A DNA stretch of 64,000 nucleotides from positions 157,214,817-157,278,816 of the forward strand of contig CM061132.1 of NCBI GenBank assembly GCA_030789695.1, in the 5' to 3' direction. Positions 11,570 to 21,416 of this stretch are shown here, piece after piece; positions within the stretch are counted from its first letter, which is position 1, and each line of letters starts with the position of its first letter. The notes below the pieces were generated by a model that ran no database searches, had not been told where the DNA came from, and saw nothing but the letters and a program-made list of their open reading frames with translations. The DNA comes from Scilla litardierei (lineage: Eukaryota > Streptophyta > Magnoliopsida > Asparagales > Asparagaceae). Both the position numbers and the translations under genes were made by a program.

Positions 11570-12140
11570 ATGACGCCCCCTCCTCCAACCTCCCCGAGCC
11601 CTGCCCCCCCTACGTCGCCCCCTCCAACCTTCCCAGGCCACTCTTCCTCTTTCCTAGCCCCATCCGCCGCCCCATCCGTCGACCTCCTCAGCCCCTTCTC
11701 AGCCCCATACGCCGACAACCAGACCCACCTACCTCATCTGACCTCCCCAGCCCCGTCCCCTACGTTGCGCAACCCCCACCCCACCCCCACCCCACCCCCA
11801 ACCCTACCCCCCTCCCTCCGCCCGACCTCCTCACCCTCGCCCTCTCCTACGGCAACCCAGCACCCCCTCCCTCCTCCGACCTACCCAGGCTCGCCCTATC
11901 CGTCGCCCCATGATGCGACAACCCAACCTCGCCCCATCCTTCGAAACCCCCCCCCCCCCCCCCCCCCCAGCCCCTCATCCGCCCCTCATCCACCCCATGC
12001 TCCGCCCTCCATCCTCCGATCCCCCCCCCCCCCCCCAAGCCCCTCATCCGCCCCATGCTCTGACCTCCCTCCTCCGATCTCCCCAGCTCCAACCCCTCTG
12101 ACACCCTCTTCTCCGACCGCCCCGCCCCGCCCCACCCCAC
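11570..12140. repeat. C-rich low-complexity tract with poly-C runs
   Basis: The + strand is overwhelmingly C with few G, built of degenerate repeats around cctccccagccccatcc, with C runs at about 11946-11967 and 12026-12036. The 226-residue Pro/Ser/Thr-rich frame across it is a by-product of composition. The G-rich complement could form quadruplexes. Confidence 0.8.
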
Positions 12141-12691
12141 TAGCAATTCATATGCAAATTAGGAAATTAGGTTTAAATCATGCATATTGGAAATCGGATC
12201 GTGCATAATAGGTTTAAATCAGGCATATTAGGTTTAAATTCCGCTGAATGCCTCTCTTACATTTGATGTGAGCCCTGGGAGCACCATTCATAAGGAGCAA
12301 TATTAATAAGAACTGGGACGGTCTCGGATGCTAAGCAGATCGAAACCTAGTAATCAACACAATTTCCAACCAAATCTCCAAGCCAAGACAACCTTGTTGA
12401 TGAATTAGCTAAAACATAAAACAAGACAGACCAGGAAGTACAGAGGGAGGGCATAATAGATGTACAAGAGAGAGGCCATTCATCCTTCATTTACAAAAAA
12501 GTAACAAAAAATTAAAAACAAGATTCTTGATGAATAAATATACACTGATCACCTTTAAAAAAACTTTTAGAAAATAGCAAAAAAAAATCAGAAAAAAATA
12601 GATGTGTCCAAGCTCTGGCTAGTCCGTATACTTCTTGAAAACTCCCTTTTGAGCTGGAGCATTGCAACCAAGAAATGGAAACGAAGAATCA

Positions 12692-14038
12692 TCAGCCACT
12701 TCCAAATCGCTGCTTGACAAAAAAGCAGGAAGAAGCAATGAATGCAAATTCTAATACGCACGATCTCTTCGTTCACATTGTTCAATAACGAGAAATTCAA
12801 CAACATGACGTTCTCTATTAGTTTCATAATCAAAAAACTTTTCCATTAAATCAAACAACGCTTACCTTCTTAGATTTTTTCGATGTCGTCGTCTGCGTTC
12901 TTGATGTCGCCTGCACGATTTCTTCTGCCACAGCTTTCTTTTCGAGGGGCTTTATTATCTCAAATGAGCACAGAAGCGATTCGTCGATCGTCAACAACGC
13001 GCCCACATTATCAAACTCCCCACAATAATTCGGAGCCGAGAAGATTGTAACCAGCCTCTTTTCCGCGAAGAACTCGTATCCATCCTCAACCACCTGCGGG
13101 CCACACAAAGGGTTAAAAAAAACCCCGAGCAGCAAACCAAACGCAAGCAATGCACGATCACCTGATGGGCTCGACAAAGGAGATCGATGTCGTTATCGTC
13201 CAGAAATTCGATGAGCTTATCGGCCCCAAAGGTGCACGACACGCCCCGATCGCTCAGCCCCCACCCATCGATCTTCGGGTCGGGATCGGACCACAACAAG
13301 TCGCAGAGAAGGCCGCCGTCAGGGACCTCGGTGGGCCGCTCGATCTCGTTGATCTGTTCCAGGTCGGTCAGCTCGGGCGAGATGCCGCCGTGCATGCAGA
13401 GCACCTTCTGATCGATGAGGGCGACGACGGGGAGGCAGTTGAAGCAGTCGGTGAAGATCTTCCAGAGGCGGACGTTGAATCTCCGCTTGCATTCGTCGTA
13501 GAAGCCGTAGACTCGGTTGATCTTGGCGTCCTCGTGGTTGCCTCTCAGGAGAAAGAGCTTGTCCGGGTGCCTTATTTTGTATGCGAGAAGCAGGCATATC
13601 GTCTCCAGGCTCCGCTTGCCTCGATCAACGTAGTCCCCAAGAAATAGATAGCTTGCGGCCGGAGGGAATCCCCCTCGTTCAAAGATCCTTAGTAGATCGA
13701 TGTATTGCCCATGTAAATCGCCTACAATAGACATCAGATCTATAATAAGACGAAGCGCAAATTGTGTAATGGGCGATGCAAATTCAATCCCCAACCCTTG
13801 GAATGAGGGATGAATGGAGATCGGGGATGGAATCGGGCTGACCGCAGATTTTGATGGGGGACTGGAGCTGGAGGAGGTTGGGCTGAGAGAGGAAGACGCG
13901 CTTGGCGGCGATGCAGAGGTGGCGGATCTCGGCCTCGGACAGCTGAACCTGCCTCCCCTTCCCTTCAACCAATCTCTTTATCACGTCGCCGACGTCAACC
14001 TCGTCTATCGCCGGCCCGGCCGAAGCCTTCGAAGCCAT
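12692..14038 (-). CDS. Ser/Thr protein phosphatase PP1 catalytic subunit (TOPP family), four exons
   Basis: Exons on the minus strand: 14038-13843, 13721-13162, 13093-12866 and about 12709-12692, all joined at GT-AG borders. The product is about 333 residues, near the usual PP1 length of 300-330. It hydrolyses phosphoserine and phosphothreonine with a two-metal centre. Visible motifs are [41 protein letters not shown] and [11 protein letters not shown], which carry the metal ligands, the catalytic His and the toxin-sensitive loop. GNHED replaces the commoner GNHEC, as in the more divergent plant TOPP8-like members (from memory of the family). The last exon is uncertain: phase-correct joining gives a short RFGSG tail and a TGA at 12694, whereas another frame of the same exon reads a more protein-like 30-residue tail. 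No frameshift or stop; it looks functional. Confidence 0.9.
12710..12865 (-). other. PP1 intron 3 (about 153-156 nt, acceptor ambiguous)
   Basis: Donor AAGAAG|GTAAGC is a very strong match to consensus. The acceptor is either AG at 12714-12713 or AG at 12711-12710; both keep phase 0. Confidence 0.65.
13094..13161 (-). other. PP1 intron 2 (68 nt)
   Basis: Donor CATCAG|GTGATC and acceptor CCGCAG|GTGGTT join CRAHQ to VVEDGYEFF in phase 0. Short for a plant intron. Confidence 0.85.
13722..13842 (-). other. PP1 intron 1 (121 nt)
   Basis: Donor TGCG|GTCAGC and acceptor TTGTAG|GCGATT join KICG to DLHGQ, the canonical PP1 sequence. Confidence 0.88.
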
Positions 14039-14040
14039 TA

Positions 14041-14507
14041 ATTAGCTCCCCCTCCTCCCCTGTATTGTTCTTCTGTTTCTTGATGAGCGCAATGAGCAAT
14101 GGTGGTGGTTGTTGTGATCTGTTCCAAAGGGGGAAGAAAGAGGCAGGGGATGTTGTTTTTGTTTTTTTGGACGTTGAAATTTTGCGAATCAACCGTTTCC
14201 ATTTGGTTTCCGCAAAGGGTATTTCGTTCTCTTTTTTGGACGGAGTTGTTGACCTCAAATCAGGACCTTATGGTAAACGCTTTTCGCACAATGACGCTAC
14301 AAATAGAATTTTATGGAAAGCAAATAAATGAGCGATGGTAATTAAATGAATACTTGACTAAGAAAAAAGGTCAACATTCATGTATTATTAATAAGTCTCA
14401 AATTGTAGGGGAAAAAATTTTACATTCGCCCAAATGATTTATTTTACTTTTATTTGCAATGCATGAGATATAATTATTAACTCACTGTCATTATAAGAAA
14501 TAGATTA
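14041..14507. other. 5' flank of the PP1 gene; no gene seen
   Basis: This holds the presumed 5' leader and promoter of the minus-strand PP1 gene. No clear TATA box or other element could be assigned. Small frames here have no recognisable content. Confidence 0.5.
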
Positions 14508-15323
14508 AGATGGCCAAGAGACCGGGCCAGGCCGGGTCGGGCTGGGCCGCGCCTGGCGTGTACCCGACCTGTGCCCGACCGAGCTTTGATCCGGTAACGG
14601 GCCGGGCCGGACCAAGGGAAAATTTGGCCCGGGTATGGCTGGTCCGGCCCAGTGCGGGGAGAACACTGGGAAGCCCAGCCCTGGCCTGGGCTTCCCTAAA
14701 CATGAACAAAAAATTAAAATTAAAAAAATCCTTTAAAATCCTTTAAAATCCTCTAAAAATTCTTTGAAAATGAAAAAAAATAAATTTTTTAAAAAATAGT
14801 TGGTTTTTAAAACCATAGTATTTTATAAAGAAAATTAAAATAAGATAGTATTTTAAAATTTTCAAAAATTAAAAAATACAAATGGAAGAGGCTCTGACCC
14901 AACCCACGGGCCGAAATATCATCGAAACGGAGACGTGCCCAAGTCGAGTTGGCACATTGATCGGGCCTGGCTGGCCAGGTAGCGGGCCGTCGGGCCTAAT
15001 GGTCACCTTGAGAAATAGACTATATCATAAATTTTTTTTCAAGTATTTCAAAATTAGTATAAAAATATGCATCAATATTGTATGGTGTATGATTAAACTA
15101 ATTTGTTATATAAATATTTTAAACTTTATGTTAAATAGATGCAAATAGACTGAATTCATTGGAGCCTGTTGGGCCAACTACCCTAAGTCCAAAATTGGCC
15201 CTATATCGAGTCAACAACTTGGGCCCAGAGCCGATTAAAATCAAAATGTAAGGTCCAAACCCATTCTTGAATGGACTACAGTAAGACGAATTTTGGCTGG
15301 ACTCGGCCTAATTAACGGCCCTA
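14508..15323. mobile_element. Possible non-autonomous hAT-type remnant
   Basis: GGGCC-rich subterminal sequence at 14515-14700 and at about 14960-15320 brackets an AT-rich core. The right end reads, on the minus strand, TAGGGCCGTTAATTAGGCC, resembling ends of plant hAT elements whose flanks are full of GGGCC. The left end (GATGGCCAAGAGACCGGGCC) matches it only partly and no 8-bp target duplication was found. No transposase is present. Confidence 0.35.
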
Positions 15324-15531
15324 CCGCTAGAGTATTTTGGTAATCACCGTCATAACGAACATTACCTAGAGCCTGACTAGTACGATGCAATTATCATGGA
15401 CCCATGGCTAGAGTCCTCTTGTTGCCAGCTTCTAACCTCATTCCAATTCTAAGCTATGTGATTGCCATGCCGATGGGGTTTTGAGCTCTTCAACCTTGTA
15501 TATATAAACCGAACATTATCATGGTAGCATA

Positions 15532-16633
15532 TGTTAGATACAGAGACATCCAAGTGTAGTTTTCATGATGATTAAACAAATGATGGATACTAATCATGAT
15601 TATTGTATGTGGAAGAATAAAAGATCATATAGGCGATAAGGAAAAGAAGTTCGTATAGATCATCTGCTATGTCAAGCTCAAAGCAATCAAGCTTAGTCAA
15701 GATGACGTGTAAAGGAAGCTCACTCAAGGCAATAAGAACTCAAGATTCAAATGCATGGAGATAGAGAACTCAATGCTACATCAAGAGGCCAGTCAACCAG
15801 AGAGAGAAATATTGATGTAATATAGTCCATGTCTTTAGATTATTTGTACTGCCTTGAGATTGAAGTTCCACACACATAGATACACTTAGAAAACGGTTAG
15901 TGCACGGATACGAACCCGATTTGTGTATACGCAAACCTGGCACGTTTGTCATCCGCAACCCGTTACCCCCCACACTCTATGCGGGCTACGACTGAGTCAG
16001 GCGAATGGATTAGACGACCGTTGGACTGGCGCCGACATTCAAGGAGGAGTTAATGGGGCCGGGTAAATTGGCAGCCGTTAGCTCGAATCCCGGAGAAGAT
16101 CGTGCCCTAATCAATGAGGGGCGGTTACGTCTCATCAAGGAAGAACTGCATATAAATATGTCAACGGGCAAAGGTAAGGGGGTCCCATCTTCAAGGTAGG
16201 AGATCTAATACATAGAGCTCTATCTTCTTACTTTATCACTCCATATACGAGATTGCGTCGTTAGTCAAGAGACGAACCTCCGTGGGTCGATCTCAGTTAC
16301 ACCGAGCCCCCACTCTTCCTTAGGTTCCCTATTAACTTAAGCATCGGAGGGGATTTGGGTCGAAACCCATATCCGACCCCCCTAACGACTCCCTGTGGTG
16401 CATACCGGCGATTGCCATCTAGTATCGAAGGCCGACGCTTGACTCTCCAACCTCGAACGATCGACGCAACTGTCGCTCGTGGGTTGATCGAAGGTTGTAC
16501 CACCCTCAACTACAATCACCTGAAACTGGTTCTTCCAACCAAGGGTCCCACCTCAACCGCTGACAGGGCTCCTGTTCAGCGCATCGAGTCTTTGTCAGCT
16601 TGACAATTGTACCGGTCAATTTTGGTCTTAACA
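15532..16633 (+). repeat. 5' LTR of element A (1,102 bp)
   Basis: Begins TGTTAGATAC and ends GGTCTTAACA, giving TGTTA...TAACA inverted ends, and is followed at once by a primer-site-like sequence. A TATA-like motif (atataaatat) lies at about 16149-16158, which would place transcription start near 16180. The 3' LTR needed to confirm the borders is outside the window. Confidence 0.75.
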
Positions 16634-16634
16634 G

Positions 16635-16655
16635 TTTGGCGTCATCTATGGGAAA
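16635..16655 (+). promoter_or_regulatory. Primer binding site region of element A
   Basis: TTTGGCGTCATCTATGGGAA follows the LTR by about one base. It resembles the TTTGGCGCCGTCTGTGGGAA sequence found after the 5' LTR in many plant gypsy elements, with several substitutions fitting its age. Confidence 0.65.
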
Positions 16656-17061
16656 CCACGAATCGACATCCCCCTTGACGAACCTCTCGAGAATGCCGAC
16701 TCACCCAACCACATCCTCCGAGGTTGCTACAGGATCCCTCAGTGTCGGAATCACCAACATGATAACGGGATGTCCCCCACACCCGGAGCTATCAACCTCT
16801 CTCCAAAGTTCCGACGCTGGGAGATTGATGACAGTTTCTATGGGGTGAAAGTGCCCCAAATACTCCACGCCTCATATCTCCTTATCGGACGAAGATCTGT
16901 AAGGGGTGGAGCTACTCCACGACGAGACCGTGGTTATCACGGCCACGATCAGAGAGATTGCCGTGAAAAGGTTGCTCGTTGACACCGGAAACTCGTGGGA
17001 CATACTCTTCTTCACTATGCTGGAGAGGATGAAAATATCATCCGAAGAGTTGATGCCTTGC
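16651..17061 (+). pseudogene. Element A: gag N-terminus fused by deletion to the protease start
   Basis: A short gag-like start (MGNHESTSPLTNLS from 16651) runs only about 200 bases before the sequence becomes the protease N-terminus. That part reads ELLHDETVVITATIREI and then LLVDTGNSWDILF (catalytic DTG at about 16981-16989). A normal Tat gag is well over 1 kb, so an internal deletion removed most of it. The protease is then cut by element B at 17062 and resumes at 27841. Confidence 0.7.
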
Positions 17062-18989
17062 TGTAACGGTCGCTTTCCGACCTTATGGAATTCTCTGCGT
17101 GCACGTGCTTTAGCGTGCACGTATTTTATTTGACTATTTCTGGCTTTCAGAATATGCAATGTGTTATGCCGTTGGGATCGTTTGTGAGTGTAACTATTCA
17201 TGGTAATTTTTGGGAACATTTTTTCGCGGTCGTTCTCTCGCGAAACGACGTTGAATTAATGGGGGCGTTTTAGTCATTTGGCTCAAAACGCCGTTCCGAA
17301 TTTTACGTAAATTTTGGTTTGCGTTACGCACGATCAGGCTCCGTAGATCTGTGTGTCTCGTCTCCACGATCGTCCCGGTATTTTCGGATTATTTTTCTGA
17401 CGTCCGGATTGAGAGATATCGCTCGGATAAATCTGGACCATTGATTTGCTCTGATCAGTTCAATTTCGAATTATTGCCAGATCTAACTAAATCTCTAATT
17501 AACCTGTTTTAAATCCTTCCTTAACTGTTTTCGCTAATCTCCCCTAGACTTACCCCAAACTGCACACCCGCCATCTCTTTACCCCAAACTCATTTAACCC
17601 TAGGTTTAGTTTCATTTAGCAAACTTTTCCAACTATTAAATAAACCTAACCCTACTCTTTTCCCATTCACGTGACAACCTAGGTCACAAAAGAAAAAAAA
17701 AACCCTTTCATTCTTGCAGCCGCCGCCCCCTTCAACTCTCCCCCGACCTCTATTTCTCTCTCTCTCTCTCTCGCCTATCCCTCTCCCTCCGACTCCGACG
17801 TCAGCAGGCCCTCCGCCGCCGCACAGCCGGTGCTCCGCCCTCGCAGATCTCCGCGCGAGCGCCGCAACCCCCAACGCAGCGTCCGCTGCTGCGTTCCGCC
17901 ACCCCCCACAGCCGCTCTCCCCACCGTCGCGACGCGCGCCGCCGCAGTGCTGATCGCGGCTGCTGCGTTTTCCTTCGACACCGGCCACCGCTCGCTTCCC
18001 CGACAGCCACGACCCCGACCAGACCTCCGCCACGTGCAGCCGCACTCCCCGCCGCCCGTCATCCGCAGGCCGTCAGCGAACCCCCTTTTTCCGTCGACTG
18101 TAAGTGGAGAGCCCCAAGTTCCTTCTGTTAACTAGGTAGAATAAGGTAGTATTAGCTGCATGTATAATTTGATGCTTTTCACCATGTAACAAACAAAAGA
18201 AAAACTGATGTAGTGTTATTGATGTGATACTGTAATTCTGGTTCTAGCAGATTAGTGAGTACGCCTCTTACTATCATCTGGGATCTGACGATTCCCCCTT
18301 GTTGCGCTACTCGCAATCGAGGAAACAGAGTGAGGACAACGTGATCCGTTGTTCAGATCCGACGTCAAAGCTTGCACGTGACCGTCAGATCAGGTTGGTA
18401 CCCGAAATTCGTAGCACAAACCCCACAGTAGCAAAACTGAAACCTAACTAAAACTGGCAACTTAACTCACTAAATTTAGTTTCTGCTCTCTTAAATCGAT
18501 GTGCAACCGTAGACCGACGTTGGACTTTTGACTGTGCACATAGGGTAGAATCGTCGGATAGGCTGATCGGACAACTTGACTCGTGACGGTTAGGGTAGCC
18601 ACGTTCAACCTAGAAATGAACTTAAATAGGATTTGACGAAAATCGCGACTTGACGCCGTCGCCGTGATCTCTTTTCAGACGGAATACCGCGGACGCGACG
18701 ACCGGACGAGACGCCCCGGACAGACGACGCACCCGCTGTTTCAGGCAAGTGTACCCACTTGCGATTTGACTGTGCTTTAGTTCTAGTTTGTAGAACTGTT
18801 AGTTCGTGTGTGATGAGAACCGGACGTGAAATGATAGCGTCCGGGACGACCCGTGACGGCTCAGACTTGACGACGAAGTCTGAGCCTGACAACATTGAAC
18901 TGCTGACAACATAGGACTATCTTGAGTGTGCGTGCGTGTGGACACCCTAGAATAACTTTCCCTACACTTGTCATGTCGTGTCCTGTCAC

Positions 18990-19218
18990 ACAAAAAGCCT
19001 TCGGGCGTTTCGGATGCTTCCCTTGCGGAAGTGATCCCCGTGATACAAAAAAGCCCTCGGGCGTTTTGGATGCTCTCCATGCGAGAGTGATCCCCGTGAC
19101 TGTTATACAAAAAGCCTGCGGGCGTTTCGGATGCTTCCCTCCGCGGAAGTGATCCCTGTGACCAAAAAAAGCCTTCGGGCGTTTCGGATGTTTCCCTAGC
19201 GGAAATGATCCCCGTGAA
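18990..19218 (+). repeat. Tandem repeat inside the B 5' LTR, four units of 54-61 bp
   Basis: Each unit carries aaaaagcc, then tcgggcgtttcggatg, then cggaagtgatccccgtga with small changes. The same array lies in the 3' LTR at 26800-27028. Confidence 0.9.
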
Positions 19219-19549
19219 TCTTGTCCTGAGTTCCTGGGTTGGGGTTGGGTTGAGCGTGCGCACGGCAAGAGGGTCTGATCCCCCTCGAACCGTAAGGCGT
19301 GAACCCTTTCATGTCTTGTCTTGTCCCGTCTTGTCTTGTCCTGTCCGTCATGTCCCGTCTTGTCCTGACACCTGTAGGTTAGTCCCGTAGTCGGTAGCAC
19401 ACGCTACGTCTACTGTTTGCTACGTTTACTTTTTCTGCTACGCTACTTTTTGTTACTCAGTGATAACCCCAGCATGTTAAAACAACCAGTAAATCATTGT
19501 TAAAAGTTGATACACTTGCAGTAGAGTCTGACAGTTTGTGTAGACTTTG

Positions 19550-19589
19550 CCTGACGTACAGTTCCCTTCTTTTGGTGCTGTACGTCAGG
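19550..19589. repeat. Perfect 12-bp inverted repeat (hairpin) in the B LTR
   Basis: CCTGACGTACAG (19550-19561) and CTGTACGTCAGG (19578-19589) surround a 16-base loop. Repeated exactly in the 3' LTR at 27360-27399. Confidence 0.9.
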
Positions 19590-19590
19590 T

Positions 19591-19689
19591 GTGGAGCCAG
19601 AGTACGAGGAGTACGAGGCGGACTTGCCAGCTGACCCAGAGCCGGAGGACGTTGATCCGGAGTACGACCCGGAGGAGGACCAGAGTTAG
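19591..19689 (+). other. Short acidic open frame in the B LTR (32 codons, no own ATG)
   Basis: Directly after the hairpin, the frame from 19591 reads VEPEYEEYEADLPADPEPED and continues VDPEYDPEEDQS to a TAG at 19687-19689. Such Glu/Asp/Pro bias is unusual for LTR DNA. There is no in-frame ATG nearby, and the preceding CAG|G could be a splice acceptor. Function unknown; it may be a captured exon tail. Confidence 0.4.
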
Positions 19690-20025
19690 AGGCCTCGTGT
19701 TGCTGATCCAGATTTCTGTTCCTGTTTAGATTGGGTGGGTAGCACCTGTTGCTTTCTTGTTTAGGTTGGGTGCTTGCACCGTTAGTTTCCCTTTCAGCAG
19801 TTGTAGCCGTTTACGGCATTTTTAGACTCTCAGTACTTGATGATGAATTTTGGAATAAAATGAAATGTTTCCTTTCTGTACTTTTGTTATTTCGTACTAA
19901 CTTGCAGGGACATGTACCTTCGCTATGGAAAACTACAGACGCTTATTGGGTCTGGGCTCTTGCCCCGGCCTAAGCGGGCCTTAGTCACGCTTCGCCTCCG
20001 TGTTTTTGGGAAGCGGGGCGTGACA

Positions 20026-20151
20026 GGTTTTAGTGGTGGCCCATGCAGGTCCCCTCTTCTGCGAGTACGAAATAATTGAAGTATTAAATTTCATTTTATT
20101 ATTATCATCCGGAAATTGTATGAGTCTAAACCGTGTCTTTTTGTCAATAGG
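20026..20151 (+). promoter_or_regulatory. Element B leader with primer-side motif and splice-acceptor-like end
   Basis: The LTR is followed by GGTTTTAGTGGTGGCCCATG and then CAGGTCC. The TGGTGGCCCA(T/C)GCAGGTCC core recurs next to the LTRs of array D, so it is a conserved cis signal and probably the primer site, though I could not match it to a named tRNA. The leader ends ctaaac...tctttttgtcaatag|G just before the gag ATG, a good branch site, pyrimidine tract and acceptor. Confidence 0.6.
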
Positions 20152-21336
20152 ATGGCAGGACGACGTGTTACCCGATCGGGGAGCTCTGGAGATGGGATTC
20201 AGGAAGACCAGGGCGGAGACTTCCGTCAGGTTCTGGGAGTGATGAGAGAGATGCTGGAGGTGCAGCATCAGTTGGTTCAGCAGTCCCAGCGTACTGCCCA
20301 GGCTGCTCCAGTTGCACCACCGCCACCGCCACCTGCCCCTCGAGCTGCTCCAGGAGTGAAGCAGTTCAACGAGCTCCAGCCGAAGACTTTTTCGGGGAAG
20401 GAGGGACCACTAGCTGCTGACGAGTGGATCCAGAGCACGGAGGAGAAATTAGTTGCTGCGAAGATTCCAGACGATACCCGAGTGGAGATAGCAAAGATGC
20501 AGCTGACGGAGAATGCGAGGAACTGGTGGCGCCTTGAGGAGAGGCGTCTGGTGAAGCCAGTGGATTGGAAGACCTTCAGGTCTATGTTCAGGACGAAGTA
20601 CTTCACCAAGACTGCTAGGAGGGAGCTGCTGAGCAAGTTTATAGACCTGAAGCAGGAGAACATGACCGTCGAGGAGTATGAGGCGGAGTTTGAGATGCTG
20701 AGTCGCTTTGCTCCGCATATGGTGAAGAAGGAGGAGAAGCGAGCTGATCGCTTCCGTCAGGGACTGCGTCCGAAGATTCAGGCTTCTATGTCTTCGGCGA
20801 GTTTCACGACTATGAGGGAGGTGCTGGATGCTGCGAAGAATTATGAGCTTATTTCACTCCTACCTGACCCTCCAGCTGATAAGGGGAAGCGTCCTATGGA
20901 ACAGTACCGGCCACCTGCTAGGCCGGCGATGAGGCCAGTTCAGACGGTACCATTTAAGAGGCCTGGAGCACCCATTCAGAGTCAGAGCAAGGGACCGTGT
21001 CATTACTGTGGGAAGCTGGGACATGTTCAGAAGGATTGTCGGAAGAGGATGGGACTGTGCCTAGTTTGCGGAGATGCTTCGCATGCTGCGAAGGACTGTC
21101 CGAGAGCCCGTCATGCTATAGTTGGAGCGCCAGCCCCGCTGCAGAGGAGAGCGCCCGCTCCAGTTCAGAGAGGACCTGTCGTTCGTGGACCACCCTTGGC
21201 GCCACAGAGGCAGGTGTTTCAGAGAGCAGCGCAGCCTCAGAGGCCGGCGTATACCATGACAGCTGCTGAGACTGAGGAGCTGGATGGAGTCATTGCAGGT
21301 AACTCCTTAATTCTAGTCTTTCATTTCATAGTTTAG
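20152..21336 (+). CDS. Element B gag (unspliced form ends at 21336)
   Basis: From the ATG at 20152 (MAGRRVTRSG) the frame runs 382 codons to a splice-donor-like site at 21298/21299. If unspliced, it reads 12 more codons to a TAG at 21334-21336. An upstream in-frame ATG at 20116 is less likely, because it lies before the acceptor-like sequence and is less like known gag starts. A Pro-rich linker (about residues 50-65) is followed by the gag core and by two zinc knuckles, CHYCGKLGHVQKDC (about 283-296) and CLVCGDASHAAKDC (about 303-316), which would bind element RNA. No frameshift or stop. A free gag from unspliced RNA and gag-pol from spliced RNA is a plausible scheme, by inference. Confidence 0.85.
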   Translation: MAGRRVTRSGSSGDGIQEDQGGDFRQVLGVMREMLEVQHQLVQQSQRTAQAAPVAPPPPPPAPRAAPGVKQFNELQPKTFSGKEGPLAADEWIQSTEEKLVAAKIPDDTRVEIAKMQLTENARNWWRLEERRLVKPVDWKTFRSMFRTKYFTKTARRELLSKFIDLKQENMTVEEYEAEFEMLSRFAPHMVKKEEKRADRFRQGLRPKIQASMSSASFTTMREVLDAAKNYELISLLPDPPADKGKRPMEQYRPPARPAMRPVQTVPFKRPGAPIQSQSKGPCHYCGKLGHVQKDCRKRMGLCLVCGDASHAAKDCPRARHAIVGAPAPLQRRAPAPVQRGPVVRGPPLAPQRQVFQRAAQPQRPAYTMTAAETEELDGVIAGNSLILVFHFIV

Positions 21337-21416
21337 CTTTAAATTGTTAGTCTTGTTGGCCTGACTTGTTTGTTAGAATAGCTTGGTTTGACCGTAGTTT
21401 CCTTTTAATATCTTAG
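21299..21416 (+). other. Putative spliceosomal intron 1 of element B (118 nt, gag/protease junction)
   Basis: Donor GCAG|GTAACT and acceptor ATCTTAG|GC bound an AT-rich 118-nt segment with in-frame stops. Removing it joins DGVIA to [19 protein letters not shown] (phase 1), which matches the uninterrupted gag-protease join of related plant chromoviruses. Confidence 0.75.

Larger units (their letters stand above)
17062..20025 (+). repeat. 5' LTR of element B
   Basis: Begins TGTAACGGTCGC and ends GGGGCGTGACA. A TATA-like ctattaaataaacc (about 17634-17647) precedes a CT-rich, CpG-rich leader-like segment (17700-18100), so transcription probably starts near 17670. It contains a strong splice donor (CGACT|GTAAGT, GT at 18100-18101), four tandem copies of a 54-61-bp repeat, a cttgt-type microsatellite (about 19310-19370), a 12-bp hairpin and a short acidic frame. 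Confidence 0.95.

Noticed and set aside
11528..12208. 226-codon Pro-rich frame
   Set aside because: Composition artefact of the C-rich tract; no domain, and overlapping frames are also open.
12285..12350. Possible 5S rRNA-like piece (gggacggtctcggatgctaagcag)
   Set aside because: Does not align with the conserved 5S internal promoter or stems well enough.
13150..13647. 165-codon + strand frame opposite PP1
   Set aside because: Antisense shadow of the highly conserved PP1 exon 2.
16080..16115. tRNA T-arm-like agctcgaatcccgg
   Set aside because: No matching cloverleaf around it, and it lies inside the LTR of element A.
17590..18062. Ala/Arg-rich frames in the B LTR leader
   Set aside because: CpG-rich leader composition gives open frames in several phases; no family match.
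18990..19218. CRISPR-like regular repeats
   Set aside because: A head-to-tail LTR tandem repeat without unique spacers, in a eukaryotic element.
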